Assembly: GCA_017306015.1 (NCBI GenBank)
Contig: JAFKJK010000028.1
Coordinates: 1 to 64,000 of the forward strand
DNA: 64,000 nucleotides
Direction: 5' to 3'
Source of the DNA: Propionibacteriaceae bacterium
Lineage (GTDB): Bacteria > Actinomycetota > Actinomycetes > Propionibacteriales > Propionibacteriaceae
A model generated the notes under the pieces. The model was given only the letters and a program-made list of their open reading frames with translations, was not told the origin of the DNA and made no database searches. Positions within the stretch are counted from its first letter, which is position 1; each line of letters opens with the position of its first letter. Made by a program: the position numbers and the translations under genes. Of this stretch, positions 40,346 to 48,640 are shown piece after piece.

Positions 40346-41890
40346 ATGACCGATCGGCTGGCCGGACTGCGGGCCAAGCGTGAGCAGGCGCTCGCCGGAG
40401 GCGGCAAGGCGCGGATCGAGGCCCAGCACGCCCGTGGCCAGCTGACCGCACGGGAACGGCTGTCGGTCCTGCTGGACGAGGGCTCGTTCCAGGAGTTCGG
40501 TGCCCTGGCCACTCACCAGAACACCGACTTCGGGATGGCCGAGAAGCGGTTCCCCGGAGACGGGGTGATCACCGGCTTCGGGACGGTGAACGGCCGCCGG
40601 GTCGCGGTCTACGCCCAGGACTTCACCGTGCTCGGCGGCTCGTTCTCCGAGGTCCAGTCGCACAAGATCAGCCGGATCCTCGACCTGGCGATGGAGGCGG
40701 GCATCCCGGTGATCGGGCTCAACGACTCCGGCGGCGCCCGCGTCCAGGAGGGCATCAGGTCGCTCGCGGCCTACGGGGAGGTCTTCTTCCGCAACGTCCG
40801 GGCGTCCGGGGTGGTGCCGCAGATCTCGCTGATCATGGGCCCGTGCGCCGGGGGAGCGGTCTACTCGCCGGCCCTGACCGACTTCGTGGTGATGGTCGCC
40901 GGCACGTCCAACATGTTCCTCACCGGGCCTGAGATCATCCGGTCGGTGACCGGCGAGGACGTGAGTACGGAGGACCTCGGCGGTGCCTGGCTGCACACCT
41001 CCCGCAGCGGCGTGGCGCATTTCGAGGTGGAGACCGACCAGGCCGCGCTGTCGCTGGCGAAGCTGCTGCTCAGCTACCTGCCGCAGAACAACGCAGAGGA
41101 CGCGCCCCGGCTCGCCGCCTACGACGACACCTTCCGCGTCGAGGACGAGCTCGACCGCATCGTCCCCGAGGACGACGACCTGCCCTACGACATGCGCCGG
41201 CTCCTCGACCTGGTCGTCGACCGCGACAGCATCCTGGAGGTGTCCGAGGCGTACGCCCGGAACGCGATCACCGCGTTCGGCCGGCTGGACGGACACTCGG
41301 TCGGGCTGGTCGCCAACCAGCCGCTGCAGCTGTCGGGTGCTCTCGACATCGACTCCTCGGACAAGATCGCCCGGTTCGTCCGGCTGTGCGACGCGTACAA
41401 CCTTCCGGTGATCACCTTCGTCGACTGCCCCGGCTACCTGCCCGGCGTCGACCAGGAGTACTCCGGGGTGATCCGGCACGGCGCGAAGGTGATCTACGCC
41501 TACGCCCAGGCGACCGTGCCGAAGCTGTCGGTGGTGACGCGCAAGGCGATCGGTGGCTCCTACGTGGCGATGAGCTCCAAGCAGATGGGCAACGACATCG
41601 CGTTCGCGTGGCCGACGGCCCAGATTGCCGTCATGGGCGCTGAAGGCGCCTCGCGGCTGCTGAACCGCCGGGCGCTGGCGGAGGCCGCCGACCCGGTCGC
41701 GGCCCAGGCGGCGTTCATCGCCGAGTACAAGGAGAAGTTCTTCAACCCGTACCACGCGGCCGATGTCGGCCAGATCGACGAGGTGATCGAGCCGCGCGAG
41801 ACCCGGATCCGGCTGATCCGGGCGCTGGAGGTGCTGCGGACGAAGGTGCAGACCAGCATCGCCAAGAAGCACGGACTCTTCCCGGTGTGA
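40346..41890 (+). CDS. mmdA: Methylmalonyl-CoA decarboxylase alpha subunit (carboxyltransferase)
   Basis: 514 residues with the biotin-dependent carboxyltransferase fold in two halves: residues 1-260 (GQLTARERLSVLLDEGSFQE, IGLNDSGGARVQEGIRSLAA, IMGPCAGGAVYSPALTDF) and 261-514 (DCPGYLPGVDQEYSGVIRHG, RKAIGGSYVAMSSKQMGND). It is related to propionyl-CoA carboxylase beta and the transcarboxylase 12S subunit. The next three genes are OadG-like, biotin carrier and OadB-like, which together define the sodium-pumping decarboxylase that turns (S)-methylmalonyl-CoA to propionyl-CoA. Without the pump genes it would be called acyl-CoA carboxylase beta. Confidence 0.88.
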   Translation: MTDRLAGLRAKREQALAGGGKARIEAQHARGQLTARERLSVLLDEGSFQEFGALATHQNTDFGMAEKRFPGDGVITGFGTVNGRRVAVYAQDFTVLGGSFSEVQSHKISRILDLAMEAGIPVIGLNDSGGARVQEGIRSLAAYGEVFFRNVRASGVVPQISLIMGPCAGGAVYSPALTDFVVMVAGTSNMFLTGPEIIRSVTGEDVSTEDLGGAWLHTSRSGVAHFEVETDQAALSLAKLLLSYLPQNNAEDAPRLAAYDDTFRVEDELDRIVPEDDDLPYDMRRLLDLVVDRDSILEVSEAYARNAITAFGRLDGHSVGLVANQPLQLSGALDIDSSDKIARFVRLCDAYNLPVITFVDCPGYLPGVDQEYSGVIRHGAKVIYAYAQATVPKLSVVTRKAIGGSYVAMSSKQMGNDIAFAWPTAQIAVMGAEGASRLLNRRALAEAADPVAAQAAFIAEYKEKFFNPYHAADVGQIDEVIEPRETRIRLIRALEVLRTKVQTSIAKKHGLFPV

Positions 41891-41893
41891 ACC

Positions 41894-42283
41894 ATGGACA
41901 ACCTCGGCTTCGGACTGTGGCTGACCGCCCTCGGGATGGGGACGGTGTTCCTGCTGCTGGTGCTGCTGATGGTCGCGCTGCGGGTGATCGCCTGGACCGA
42001 CCGGCGCGGCCGGCGGGCGCGGGACGCCGCCGCCTCCGGGACGCCGGCAGGGCCCGCAGCAAGGGGCGCAGCAGGGGACGCGGCGCCGGCTGAACCCCCG
42101 TCCGGACTCACCGACGATGAGGTCGCCGCGATCGCGATCGCGGTGGTCACCCATGCCCGGGTCCGCCGGCTCCAGGCCGCCCCGGCGATGCGGGAGCACG
42201 AGCCCGGCAGCCACCTGTTCGCCAATCGCTGGGTCGGCATCGGCCGCGGCTACCAGCAGCAGCCGTGGAGAAGGGGCGCCTGA
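41894..42283 (+). CDS. mmdD: OadG-like small membrane subunit (delta) of the decarboxylase
   Basis: 129 residues. One N-terminal membrane helix, FGLWLTALGMGTVFLLLVLL (about residues 6-25), is followed by a basic stretch (TDRRGRRARD) and an Ala/Pro linker; the C-terminal part (DEVAAIAIAVVTHARVRRL, SHLFANRWVGIGRG) resembles OadG/MmdD. It anchors the alpha subunit to the membrane pump. It starts three bases after the mmdA stop. Confidence 0.8.
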   Translation: MDNLGFGLWLTALGMGTVFLLLVLLMVALRVIAWTDRRGRRARDAAASGTPAGPAARGAAGDAAPAEPPSGLTDDEVAAIAIAVVTHARVRRLQAAPAMREHEPGSHLFANRWVGIGRGYQQQPWRRGA

Positions 42284-42284
42284 C

Positions 42285-42785
42285 ATGCGTCGCTACACCA
42301 TCGCCATCAACGAGACGCTGCACACGATCGACGTCGAGGAGGTCTCCCGCGACCGGTTCAGCGTCCACCTGGCGGACGGCCGGCTGGTCGACGCGACGCT
42401 GGTCGAGCACCGCGATCTCGGCCAGGCGCTGATCACTCCCGGCGTCGAGCTCGGCGAGCCCCGTCCCGCGCCGGAGGGTGAGGTCGCCGCCGGCTCCTCG
42501 CGGATGGAGCCAGGGGTCGGTGCGCAGGCCGCGTCGCGCCCGGCCGCGCGTCCGGCAGGCGCGGAGCGGCGGGACGCGCTGACCTCGCCGATGCCCGGCG
42601 TCGTGCTGTCGGTCGACGTCGCTCCCGGGACGCCGGTCACGCGCGGCCAGGTGCTGCTGGTGCTGGAGGCGATGAAGATGAAGAACGCCCTGCGTGCCGA
42701 GAGCGACGGCGTGGTCTCCCGGGTCTCCGTCGCCGTCGGCGACCAGGTCCGGCACGGCGACCTGCTGGTCGAGTTCGAGGCTTGA
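42285..42785 (+). CDS. mmdC: Biotin carboxyl carrier protein (gamma) of the decarboxylase
   Basis: 166 residues. The N terminus (TIAINETLHTIDVEEVSRDR) is an MmdC-like region, a Pro/Ala linker follows, and residues 95-166 form a biotinyl domain with VLEAMKMKNALRAESDG, where the Lys between the two Met is biotinylated. It carries CO2 from the alpha subunit to the OadB-like pump. The ATG lies two bases after the OadG-like stop; the stop overlaps the next start. Confidence 0.92.
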   Translation: MRRYTIAINETLHTIDVEEVSRDRFSVHLADGRLVDATLVEHRDLGQALITPGVELGEPRPAPEGEVAAGSSRMEPGVGAQAASRPAARPAGAERRDALTSPMPGVVLSVDVAPGTPVTRGQVLLVLEAMKMKNALRAESDGVVSRVSVAVGDQVRHGDLLVEFEA

Positions 42786-43906
42786 GCGTGAGCGGGGAGT
42801 CGATCGACCAGTTGTTCGCCGGGCTGTCGAACGTGACCTGGCAGTCGCTGGTGATGCTCCTGGTCGGCGGAGCGCTGATCTACCTCGCCATCGCCCGGGA
42901 GTACGAGCCGCTGCTGTTGCTGCCGATCGGCGCCGGCGCGATCCTGGCGAACCTGCCGCTGTCGCCGCTGGTGGGCGAGGGCGGGATGCTCACCGTCCTG
43001 TACGACGTCGGGGTTGCCAACGAGCTGTTCCCGTTGCTGATCTTCGTCGGCATCGGCGCGATGACCGATTTCGGGCCGCTGCTGGAGAACCCGAAGATGG
43101 TGCTGCTCGGCGCCGCCGGGCAGTTCGGCATCTTCCTCACCCTGATCCTGGCGCTGCTGCTTGGCTTCAGCCGCGAGGAGGCGGCCTCGATCGGCATCAT
43201 CGGCGCCATCGACGGGCCCACGTCCATCTACGTCTCCGGAATCCTCGCCCCGCACCTGTTGGCACCGATCACGGTGGCGGCGTACAGCTACATGTCGCTG
43301 GTGCCGATCATCATGCCGCCGGTGATGCGGCTGCTGACGACGAAGCGGGAGCGGGCGATCCGGATGACGTACAGCCAGCGCCCCCTCAGCCGGCGGACGC
43401 GGGTGCTGTTCCCGATCGTCGTCACGATCGTGGTCGGCGTGCTGGTCCCGTTCGCGACGCCGCTGATCGGCTGCCTGATGCTCGGCAACCTGATGCGCGA
43501 GTCCGGAGTGGTGGAGCGGCTCACCCACGCCGCGTCCAACGAGATCGCGAACGTGGTGACGCTGTTCCTCGGACTGGCGATCGGCTCGACCATGCAGGGG
43601 ACGGCATTCCTCCTGCCGTCCACGCTGGCGATCCTCGGTCTCGGGCTGGTGGCGTTCGTCCTCGACACCGCGGCCGGGGTGCTGTTCGGCAAGCTGATGA
43701 ACGTGGTCAGCGGGGGCAGGTTCAACCCGCTGATCGGTGCCGCCGGGATCTCGGCCTTCCCGATGGCGGCGCGGGTCGTCCAGAAGGAAGCGGCCCGCGA
43801 GGACTTCTCGAACTTCGTCCTGATGCACGCCATGGGCGCCAACGCCGCCGGGCAGGTGGCCTCGGTGGTCGCCGGCGGCGTGCTGCTGGCCCTGGTGGCC
43901 GGGTGA
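42782..43906 (+). CDS. mmdB: Sodium-translocating decarboxylase beta subunit (OadB/MmdB)
   Basis: 374 residues from a TTG overlapping the previous stop; a GTG at 42788 is an alternative. About 10 membrane helices. PLLIFVGIGAMTDFGPLLEN and IGIIGAIDGPTSIYVSGILA carry the conserved Asp needed for sodium and carboxybiotin, and LAIGSTMQGTAFLLPSTLAI the later conserved region. It decarboxylates carboxybiotin and exports Na+. It completes the enzyme encoded with the three genes before it. Confidence 0.92.
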   Translation: MSVSGESIDQLFAGLSNVTWQSLVMLLVGGALIYLAIAREYEPLLLLPIGAGAILANLPLSPLVGEGGMLTVLYDVGVANELFPLLIFVGIGAMTDFGPLLENPKMVLLGAAGQFGIFLTLILALLLGFSREEAASIGIIGAIDGPTSIYVSGILAPHLLAPITVAAYSYMSLVPIIMPPVMRLLTTKRERAIRMTYSQRPLSRRTRVLFPIVVTIVVGVLVPFATPLIGCLMLGNLMRESGVVERLTHAASNEIANVVTLFLGLAIGSTMQGTAFLLPSTLAILGLGLVAFVLDTAAGVLFGKLMNVVSGGRFNPLIGAAGISAFPMAARVVQKEAAREDFSNFVLMHAMGANAAGQVASVVAGGVLLALVAG

Positions 43907-44181
43907 CGGCGAGGCGTCCACCCGTGGGGATGACACGGCGGGGGGCGGGCCTGCTAGGCTGAGCCCGCACCGCAAGGTGCCCATGTTCATGACACACGGC
44001 CGACCAGACCTCTGGGGCCGAGAGAAGAAGACCAATCACCACCGCACCACCCAGACGCCCCACCTGGCAACAGGCGACGCTCGGCGATGGGTACCACCAC
44101 ACCCAGGATCCCCGTGCCGGCGCCGTCGGCACGGTTAGCAGGACCGCGCGCCGCGGTTCGAAAGAACAAAGGAAGATCGAC
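43907..44181 (+). promoter_or_regulatory. Long leader region before the cold-shock gene
   Basis: The gap before the cold-shock gene is 275 bases and holds no gene. csp mRNAs often have long structured leaders that change fold with temperature. It contains GCCGGCGCCGTCGGC (about 44120-44134), which can form a stable stem. AAAGGAAG (about 44170) is the ribosome site. Confidence 0.4.
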
Positions 44182-44385
44182 ATGGCCACGGGCACTGTCA
44201 AATGGTTCAACTCCGAGAAGGGCTTCGGCTTCATTGCCCCGTCCGACGGCTCGCCGGACGTCTTCGCGCACTTCAGCGCGATCGCCGGCACCGGCCGCCG
44301 CGACCTCTACGAGGGTCAGCAGGTGGAATTCGACGTCGAGCGTGGCCAGAAGGGCCTCCAGGCGGCGAACATCCGCGCGCTCTGA
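44182..44385 (+). CDS. Cold-shock protein, CspA family
   Basis: 67 residues, a single cold-shock domain: MATGTVKWFNSEKGFGFIAP with RNP1 (KGFGFI) and DVFAHFSAI (RNP2-like), then GQQVEFDVERGQKGLQAANI. It binds single-stranded RNA or DNA and melts RNA structure. It is monocistronic between two operons, with a hairpin terminator 16 bases after its stop. Confidence 0.96.
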   Translation: MATGTVKWFNSEKGFGFIAPSDGSPDVFAHFSAIAGTGRRDLYEGQQVEFDVERGQKGLQAANIRAL

Positions 44386-44400
44386 CGCGTCCGCCGTGGT

Positions 44401-44423
44401 GTGAGCCGGGTACTCCGGCTCAC
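44401..44423 (+). terminator. Hairpin terminator after the cold-shock gene
   Basis: GTGAGCCGG (44401-44409) pairs perfectly with CCGGCTCAC (44415-44423) over GTACT. No T-run follows, as is common for actinobacterial terminators. Confidence 0.75.
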
Positions 44424-44617
44424 GCCCGGCTGGGAGGCGCCCTGGCCCGCTCGGCCCGGGCGTGTCCCGACTGACCCGGTGGGTGGCCTGCTGCCGCGCG
44501 CCGGGTCGCTCGCGCCCTCAGCGCACGGGCGAGCGCCGCAACCCCGACGAGGGGACGGTGAGGGCCCGCGCCGAGCGCAGCGCGAGGATCCGCTCTGTGC
44601 GGTGAGTCTGAGCGCGG

Positions 44618-45337
44618 TCAGCCCGGACCGGGCCGGAACAGGTCGGCGCGGAAGCGATAGGCGTCCCCCCGGTACCGGTTCACCCCGAGCAGCACCGGCT
44701 GGCCGTTGGCTGCGTAGGCGATCTCGCTGCCCACCAGAACCGGTGCACCGACGGCACAGTTCAGCAGCTGGGCGATCTCGGCGTCGGCCGCGTCCGCCTG
44801 CACGGAGTACGCCGAGCGCTGCAGCCGGACGCCGCAGAGCGTCGCCAGTCGCTCGTACAGCGACGTGTCGGTCATGTCCGCGGTGGCGATCGCCTCGAGC
44901 CCCTCGTACCTGAGGACCACCAGGTCGACGCAGACCGGGTGCCCGTCCATGCCGCGGAGCCGTCGCAGCTCGACCACCGGCGCCGCCGGTGCGATCCGGA
45001 GCTGCTCGGCCTCCTCGAAGGTCGCCGGACGCGTGCGGTGACGCAACACCCGCGAGGTCGCATGGAGGCCCCTCGCCCGGGCCATCTCACTGAACGACTG
45101 CAGCAGGCTCGGCGATTCGCCGACGACCTCCCTGGTCACGTACCACCCGCGTTGCGCGGAGCGCTCCAGCCGTCCCTCGACCTCCAGCCGGGACAGCGCC
45201 CGTCGCACGGTCACCCGGCTCACTCCCAGTCGCGTGGACAGTTCGCGTTCCCCCGGGAGTCTCGACCCGGGACCGAACTCGCCCCGGCGCAGGCCGAAGT
45301 CGAGCTGCTCGTACGCGCTGTCCGTGACCGTCGTCAT
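44618..45337 (-). CDS. GntR/HutC-family regulator with UTRA domain, DasR-like
   Basis: 239 residues. The winged helix has FGPGSRLPGERELSTRLGVS and VTVRRALSRLEVEGRLERSA. From about residue 85 a UTRA domain follows (VVELRRLRGMDGHPVCVDLV, DTSLYERLATLCGVRLQRSA, PVLLGVNRYRGDAYRF). Amino-sugar regulators DasR and NagR/YvoA belong here. It is divergent from the sugar ABC operon that includes a NagB-like gene, and the shared promoter region has four ACTGG boxes. Ligand probably a phosphorylated (amino) sugar. Confidence 0.9.
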   Translation of the reverse strand: MTTVTDSAYEQLDFGLRRGEFGPGSRLPGERELSTRLGVSRVTVRRALSRLEVEGRLERSAQRGWYVTREVVGESPSLLQSFSEMARARGLHATSRVLRHRTRPATFEEAEQLRIAPAAPVVELRRLRGMDGHPVCVDLVVLRYEGLEAIATADMTDTSLYERLATLCGVRLQRSAYSVQADAADAEIAQLLNCAVGAPVLVGSEIAYAANGQPVLLGVNRYRGDAYRFRADLFRPGPG

Positions 45338-45346
45338 GGAGGCACC

Positions 45347-45415
45347 ATACCAGTAGGTTCTCTGACGGGTAACTGGTCTGAATTGCTTGACCTAACTGGA
45401 CTATCTGGTATAGAC
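45347..45415. promoter_or_regulatory. Divergent promoter with four ACTGG-type operator boxes
   Basis: Boxes: ACTGGTAT on the minus strand at 45347-45354, and on the plus strand ACTGGTCT 45372-45379, ACTGGACT 45395-45402 and TCTGGTAT 45404-45411. They look like half sites of the DasR site ACTGGTCTAGACCAGT. TTGACC (45387-45392) and TATAGA (45409-45414), spaced 16, form the plus-strand promoter, and the last box overlaps the -10. On the minus strand TATGGT 6 bases before the ATG may be the -10 of a leaderless regulator mRNA. Confidence 0.6.
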
Positions 45416-45466
45416 ACGGCGCTGTGGCCCTCCGTCTGGCGGAGGCTGAGTGCGAAGGAGCAGGCA

Positions 45467-46825
45467 GTGCGCAAACTTCAGACGGGCCGTCGGGCCGTCG
45501 CAATGGCAACCATCGTCACGGCGTTGCTCGCCGCCGCCGGCTGCGCGCCGGGAGGTTCCGGGCCGGCGACGAGCGCCGCCCCCGGTTCGGTCTCGACCGA
45601 TGTCGCCGGTGCCGGAAAGGTGACCCTGAAGATGTCCGACTTCTGGGGCGGCAGCGAGCAGGAGTGGATCAAGGGCATGATCGCCAAGTTCCAGACCAAG
45701 TACCCGAACGTCACCATCGAGCGCACCCAGGAGGACTGGGGCCAGCTCATCTCGACCCTGAACCTGCAGCTCGCCGAAGCGGACGGCCCCGACATCGCCA
45801 CCGCCAACAACGGCTGGCAGTCCCTGGGCACGCTCGCCAAGGGCAACCTCGTGCTGAACCTCGACGAGTACTCCAAGGCGTACGGCTGGGACAAGCTCAT
45901 CCCCAGCACCATCGCGCGGCAGAACGAGTTCACCACCGACTTCAAGACGATCGGCTCCGGGTCGCTGTTCGCCACGCCCGTCGCGCGGGTCTCGCTGATC
46001 GGCATCTACTACAACGTCGAGAAGCTCACCAAGCTCGGCATCGCGCCGCCGACCACGCTGGCCGAGTTCGAGGCGGCAGCGGAGAAGGCGAAGGCCGCCG
46101 GTGAGATCCCGATCGGCTACGGCAGCCAGGACGCGCCGACCGCGGTCCTGCTCGGACTGCAGGCCCTGTACGCCGACGCCAACACGATCAACAACTTCAC
46201 CTACGGCGACACCTCGGTGACCGCCGACCAGGCCGGCCTCACCAAGGCGGCGGAGACGGTGAAGAAGTGGAACGACAACGGCTGGTTCAGCCCCCACCAC
46301 GAGGGCATCAACTACCAGGACGCGGTCGCGAACTTCCTCGACGGCAAGGGCGTCTTCCGATTCGAGTACACCGGCTCGCTGGGCCTGACCACCGAGCAGC
46401 AGGGCAAGTTCCAGTACATCCAGCTGCCGCAGGCCAGCGGCAGCGGGACGGTCGGCGTCGGGGCAGCCCCGGCAGCGCTGGTGATCGCCTCGAAGTGCAA
46501 GCACCCGGACGTGGCGGCAGCCTTCCTCGACTTCCTGATGTCGGCCGACGCCGCCCAGGCCTCGGCGGACAACGGGCTGATCCCGCTGTTGCACTCGGAC
46601 GTGACCATTCCGGACAACCAGGCCACCCTCAAGACGGAGGCGGCGGGTGCGGCGGCGATCGGCGCGTCCGACGGCTTCGTCCCCTACTTCGACTGGACCA
46701 GCCCGACCATGCTGGACACGCTGACCCAGCAGATGCAGATGCTCTACGCGGGCAAGACGACGCCGGCTGACCTCGTCGCGGCGGTCGACAAGGACCGCAA
46801 CGCCTTCCTCCAGCAGTCGAAGTAG
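45467..46825 (+). CDS. Sugar ABC transporter substrate-binding lipoprotein
   Basis: 452 residues from a GTG with AAGGAG at 45455-45460. A basic start, the helix VAMATIVTALLAAAGCAPGG with lipobox LAAAGC, then a family-1 binding protein fold (VTLKMSDFWGGSEQEWIKGM, DGPDIATANNGWQSLGTLAK, YNVEKLTKLGIAPPTTLAEF). It captures a sugar outside the cell for the two permeases that follow. There is no ATPase gene in the operon; a shared MsiK-type ATPase elsewhere is usual in Actinobacteria. Confidence 0.95.
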   Translation: MRKLQTGRRAVAMATIVTALLAAAGCAPGGSGPATSAAPGSVSTDVAGAGKVTLKMSDFWGGSEQEWIKGMIAKFQTKYPNVTIERTQEDWGQLISTLNLQLAEADGPDIATANNGWQSLGTLAKGNLVLNLDEYSKAYGWDKLIPSTIARQNEFTTDFKTIGSGSLFATPVARVSLIGIYYNVEKLTKLGIAPPTTLAEFEAAAEKAKAAGEIPIGYGSQDAPTAVLLGLQALYADANTINNFTYGDTSVTADQAGLTKAAETVKKWNDNGWFSPHHEGINYQDAVANFLDGKGVFRFEYTGSLGLTTEQQGKFQYIQLPQASGSGTVGVGAAPAALVIASKCKHPDVAAAFLDFLMSADAAQASADNGLIPLLHSDVTIPDNQATLKTEAAGAAAIGASDGFVPYFDWTSPTMLDTLTQQMQMLYAGKTTPADLVAAVDKDRNAFLQQSK

Positions 46826-46839
46826 CCACCGGATCGGCT

Positions 46840-47775
46840 ATGAGTCTCCTCGCTGCTCGCGCCGTCCCCTCCCGGGACGGCGCGAGCCGGACCCGTCGCG
46901 GCAACCACAACCCGCGGCGCCGCAACCGCCGGATCGGTCTGCTCTTCGTCGCGCTCCCGCTGGCGTTCTACGCCGGCGTGGTGCTGGTGCCGCTGGCGCA
47001 GTCCTTCCAGTACTCCTTCTACTCCTGGGACGGGGTGTCCCGGGCGACCTGGGTCGGCCTGGACAACTATGTGACGTTCTTCACCGACCCCGTCCTGCAG
47101 TCGACGCTCGGCCACGTGCTGGTGCTGATCTGCTTCTTCTCGCTGCTCCCGATCGCCCTCGGGCTGCTGTCGACGGCGTTGATCACCCGGCGCAGGCTCG
47201 CCGGAATGGCGATCTTCCGGTTCGTCTACTTCCTGCCGCAGGTGCTCACCAGCGTCGTGGTGGCCCTGGTGTTCAAGCGGATCTACAGCCCGGACGGAGC
47301 GCTGAACACGCTGCTGCGCTCGGTCGGGCTGGACGCCCTGACCCGCAGCTGGCTGGGGGACTTCACCTGGGCGCTGCCCGCACTGGGCCTGATCGGCACC
47401 TGGGTCACCTTCGGGTTCTGCATGGTGCTGTTCATCTCCGGCGTCTCCTCCATCCCGACCGAGCTCTACGAGGCCGCGCGGGTGGACGGGGCAGGTCCCG
47501 TCCGCGAGTTCTTCGCAGTCACCCTGCCCGGACTGCGCGCGCAGATCGCAGTCGCGCTGACCCTGACCATCACCGGCGCCCTGCGCACCTTCGACCTGGT
47601 CTGGGTGACCACCGGCGGCGGCCCCGGCACGGCGACCCTGACCCCGGCCGTCGCGCTGTACCGGGCGGCCTTCGTCAACCCGCAGGTCGGCAAGGCTGCG
47701 GCCATCGGCATCGTGATGGCCGTGCTGTGCCTGGTGATCGCGCTGACGATCCAGCGGTTCGCGGAGCGGGACTGA
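46840..47775 (+). CDS. Sugar ABC transporter permease, MalF/UgpA type
   Basis: 311 residues with six membrane helices; the first is RIGLLFVALPLAFYAGVVLV. The EAA loop ELYEAARVDGAGPVREFFAV with TLPGLR, which docks the ATPase, sits near residue 210. It begins 14 bases after the binding-protein stop and pairs with the permease gene following two bases later. Confidence 0.95.
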   Translation: MSLLAARAVPSRDGASRTRRGNHNPRRRNRRIGLLFVALPLAFYAGVVLVPLAQSFQYSFYSWDGVSRATWVGLDNYVTFFTDPVLQSTLGHVLVLICFFSLLPIALGLLSTALITRRRLAGMAIFRFVYFLPQVLTSVVVALVFKRIYSPDGALNTLLRSVGLDALTRSWLGDFTWALPALGLIGTWVTFGFCMVLFISGVSSIPTELYEAARVDGAGPVREFFAVTLPGLRAQIAVALTLTITGALRTFDLVWVTTGGGPGTATLTPAVALYRAAFVNPQVGKAAAIGIVMAVLCLVIALTIQRFAERD

Positions 47776-47776
47776 C

Positions 47777-48586
47777 ATGGCGCGCCGCATCGAGATCGGG
47801 ATCACCTACGCGATCCTCGCGGTCATCGCCGTCGTCGTGCTGTTCCCGGTCGGGACCTTCGTCTCCGCCGCACTCAGCCCCGACCGCTCCGGACGGCCGG
47901 TCGCCGGGGCCTGGGAGTGGTCGAACTTCGTCACCGCCTGGCAGGAGGCCGACTTCGCCCGGGCGATGACGGTCTCGCTGGTGATCACCGTCAGCGCCGT
48001 CCTCGGCCAGCTCGTCCTGGCCGTCATCAGCGGCTTCGGCTTCGGCGTGCTCGGCGTCAGCGGGCACCGCGTGCTCTATCCGCTGATCGTGCTCGGCATG
48101 ATGATCTCCACCGAGGCGATCATCGTTCCGCTGTACTACCAGTTCCGCACCATCGGCCTGACCAACAGCCTGCCCGGCATCATCCTGATCCACCTGGGCA
48201 TGGGTGTGCCGTTCGGCATCTTCTGGATGCGGGCGGCGTTCCGGGCACTGCCGGCGTCCCTGTTCGAGTCGGCCGAGCTCGACGGTGCCGGGGCGCTGCG
48301 CGTGCTCTGGTCGGTGGCGCTGCCGCTGGTCCGTCCGGCGATCACCACGCTGCTGCTGCTCAGCTTCATGTGGACGTGGAACGACTACTTCCTCTCACTG
48401 GTCTTCCTGCACGGCGACAACCAGACCGCGACCGTCGCCCTCGGCGTGTTCCAGGGTCGTCACCTGACGATGTTCAACCTGATGGCGGCCGGCGGATTGA
48501 TCGTGGCGGCTCCCGTACTGATCCTCTATGTGATCTTCCAGCGAAAGTTCATCTCCGGTATGCTTTCCGGCGCCCTCAAGGAATGA
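47777..48586 (+). CDS. Sugar ABC transporter permease, MalG/UgpE type
   Basis: 269 residues, six helices (GITYAILAVIAVVVLFPVGT first). The EAA loop reads SLFESAELDGAGALRVLWSV then ALPLVRPAI, and the end KFISGMLSGALKE is typical of MalG-like permeases. It forms the membrane channel with the preceding protein. Confidence 0.95.
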   Translation: MARRIEIGITYAILAVIAVVVLFPVGTFVSAALSPDRSGRPVAGAWEWSNFVTAWQEADFARAMTVSLVITVSAVLGQLVLAVISGFGFGVLGVSGHRVLYPLIVLGMMISTEAIIVPLYYQFRTIGLTNSLPGIILIHLGMGVPFGIFWMRAAFRALPASLFESAELDGAGALRVLWSVALPLVRPAITTLLLLSFMWTWNDYFLSLVFLHGDNQTATVALGVFQGRHLTMFNLMAAGGLIVAAPVLILYVIFQRKFISGMLSGALKE

Positions 48587-48640
48587 CCTTCTACCCACCC
48601 ACTCCACCCCGCCTGCAAGACCCGAGACAAGGTGATTCCC

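Noticed and set aside
38852..42286. A 1144-codon open frame on the minus strand
   Set aside because: It is the shadow of the plus-strand GlpA-like, HcnB-like, mmdA and mmdD genes in GC-rich DNA. The composition is Arg/His/Gly/Asp-rich without any domain.
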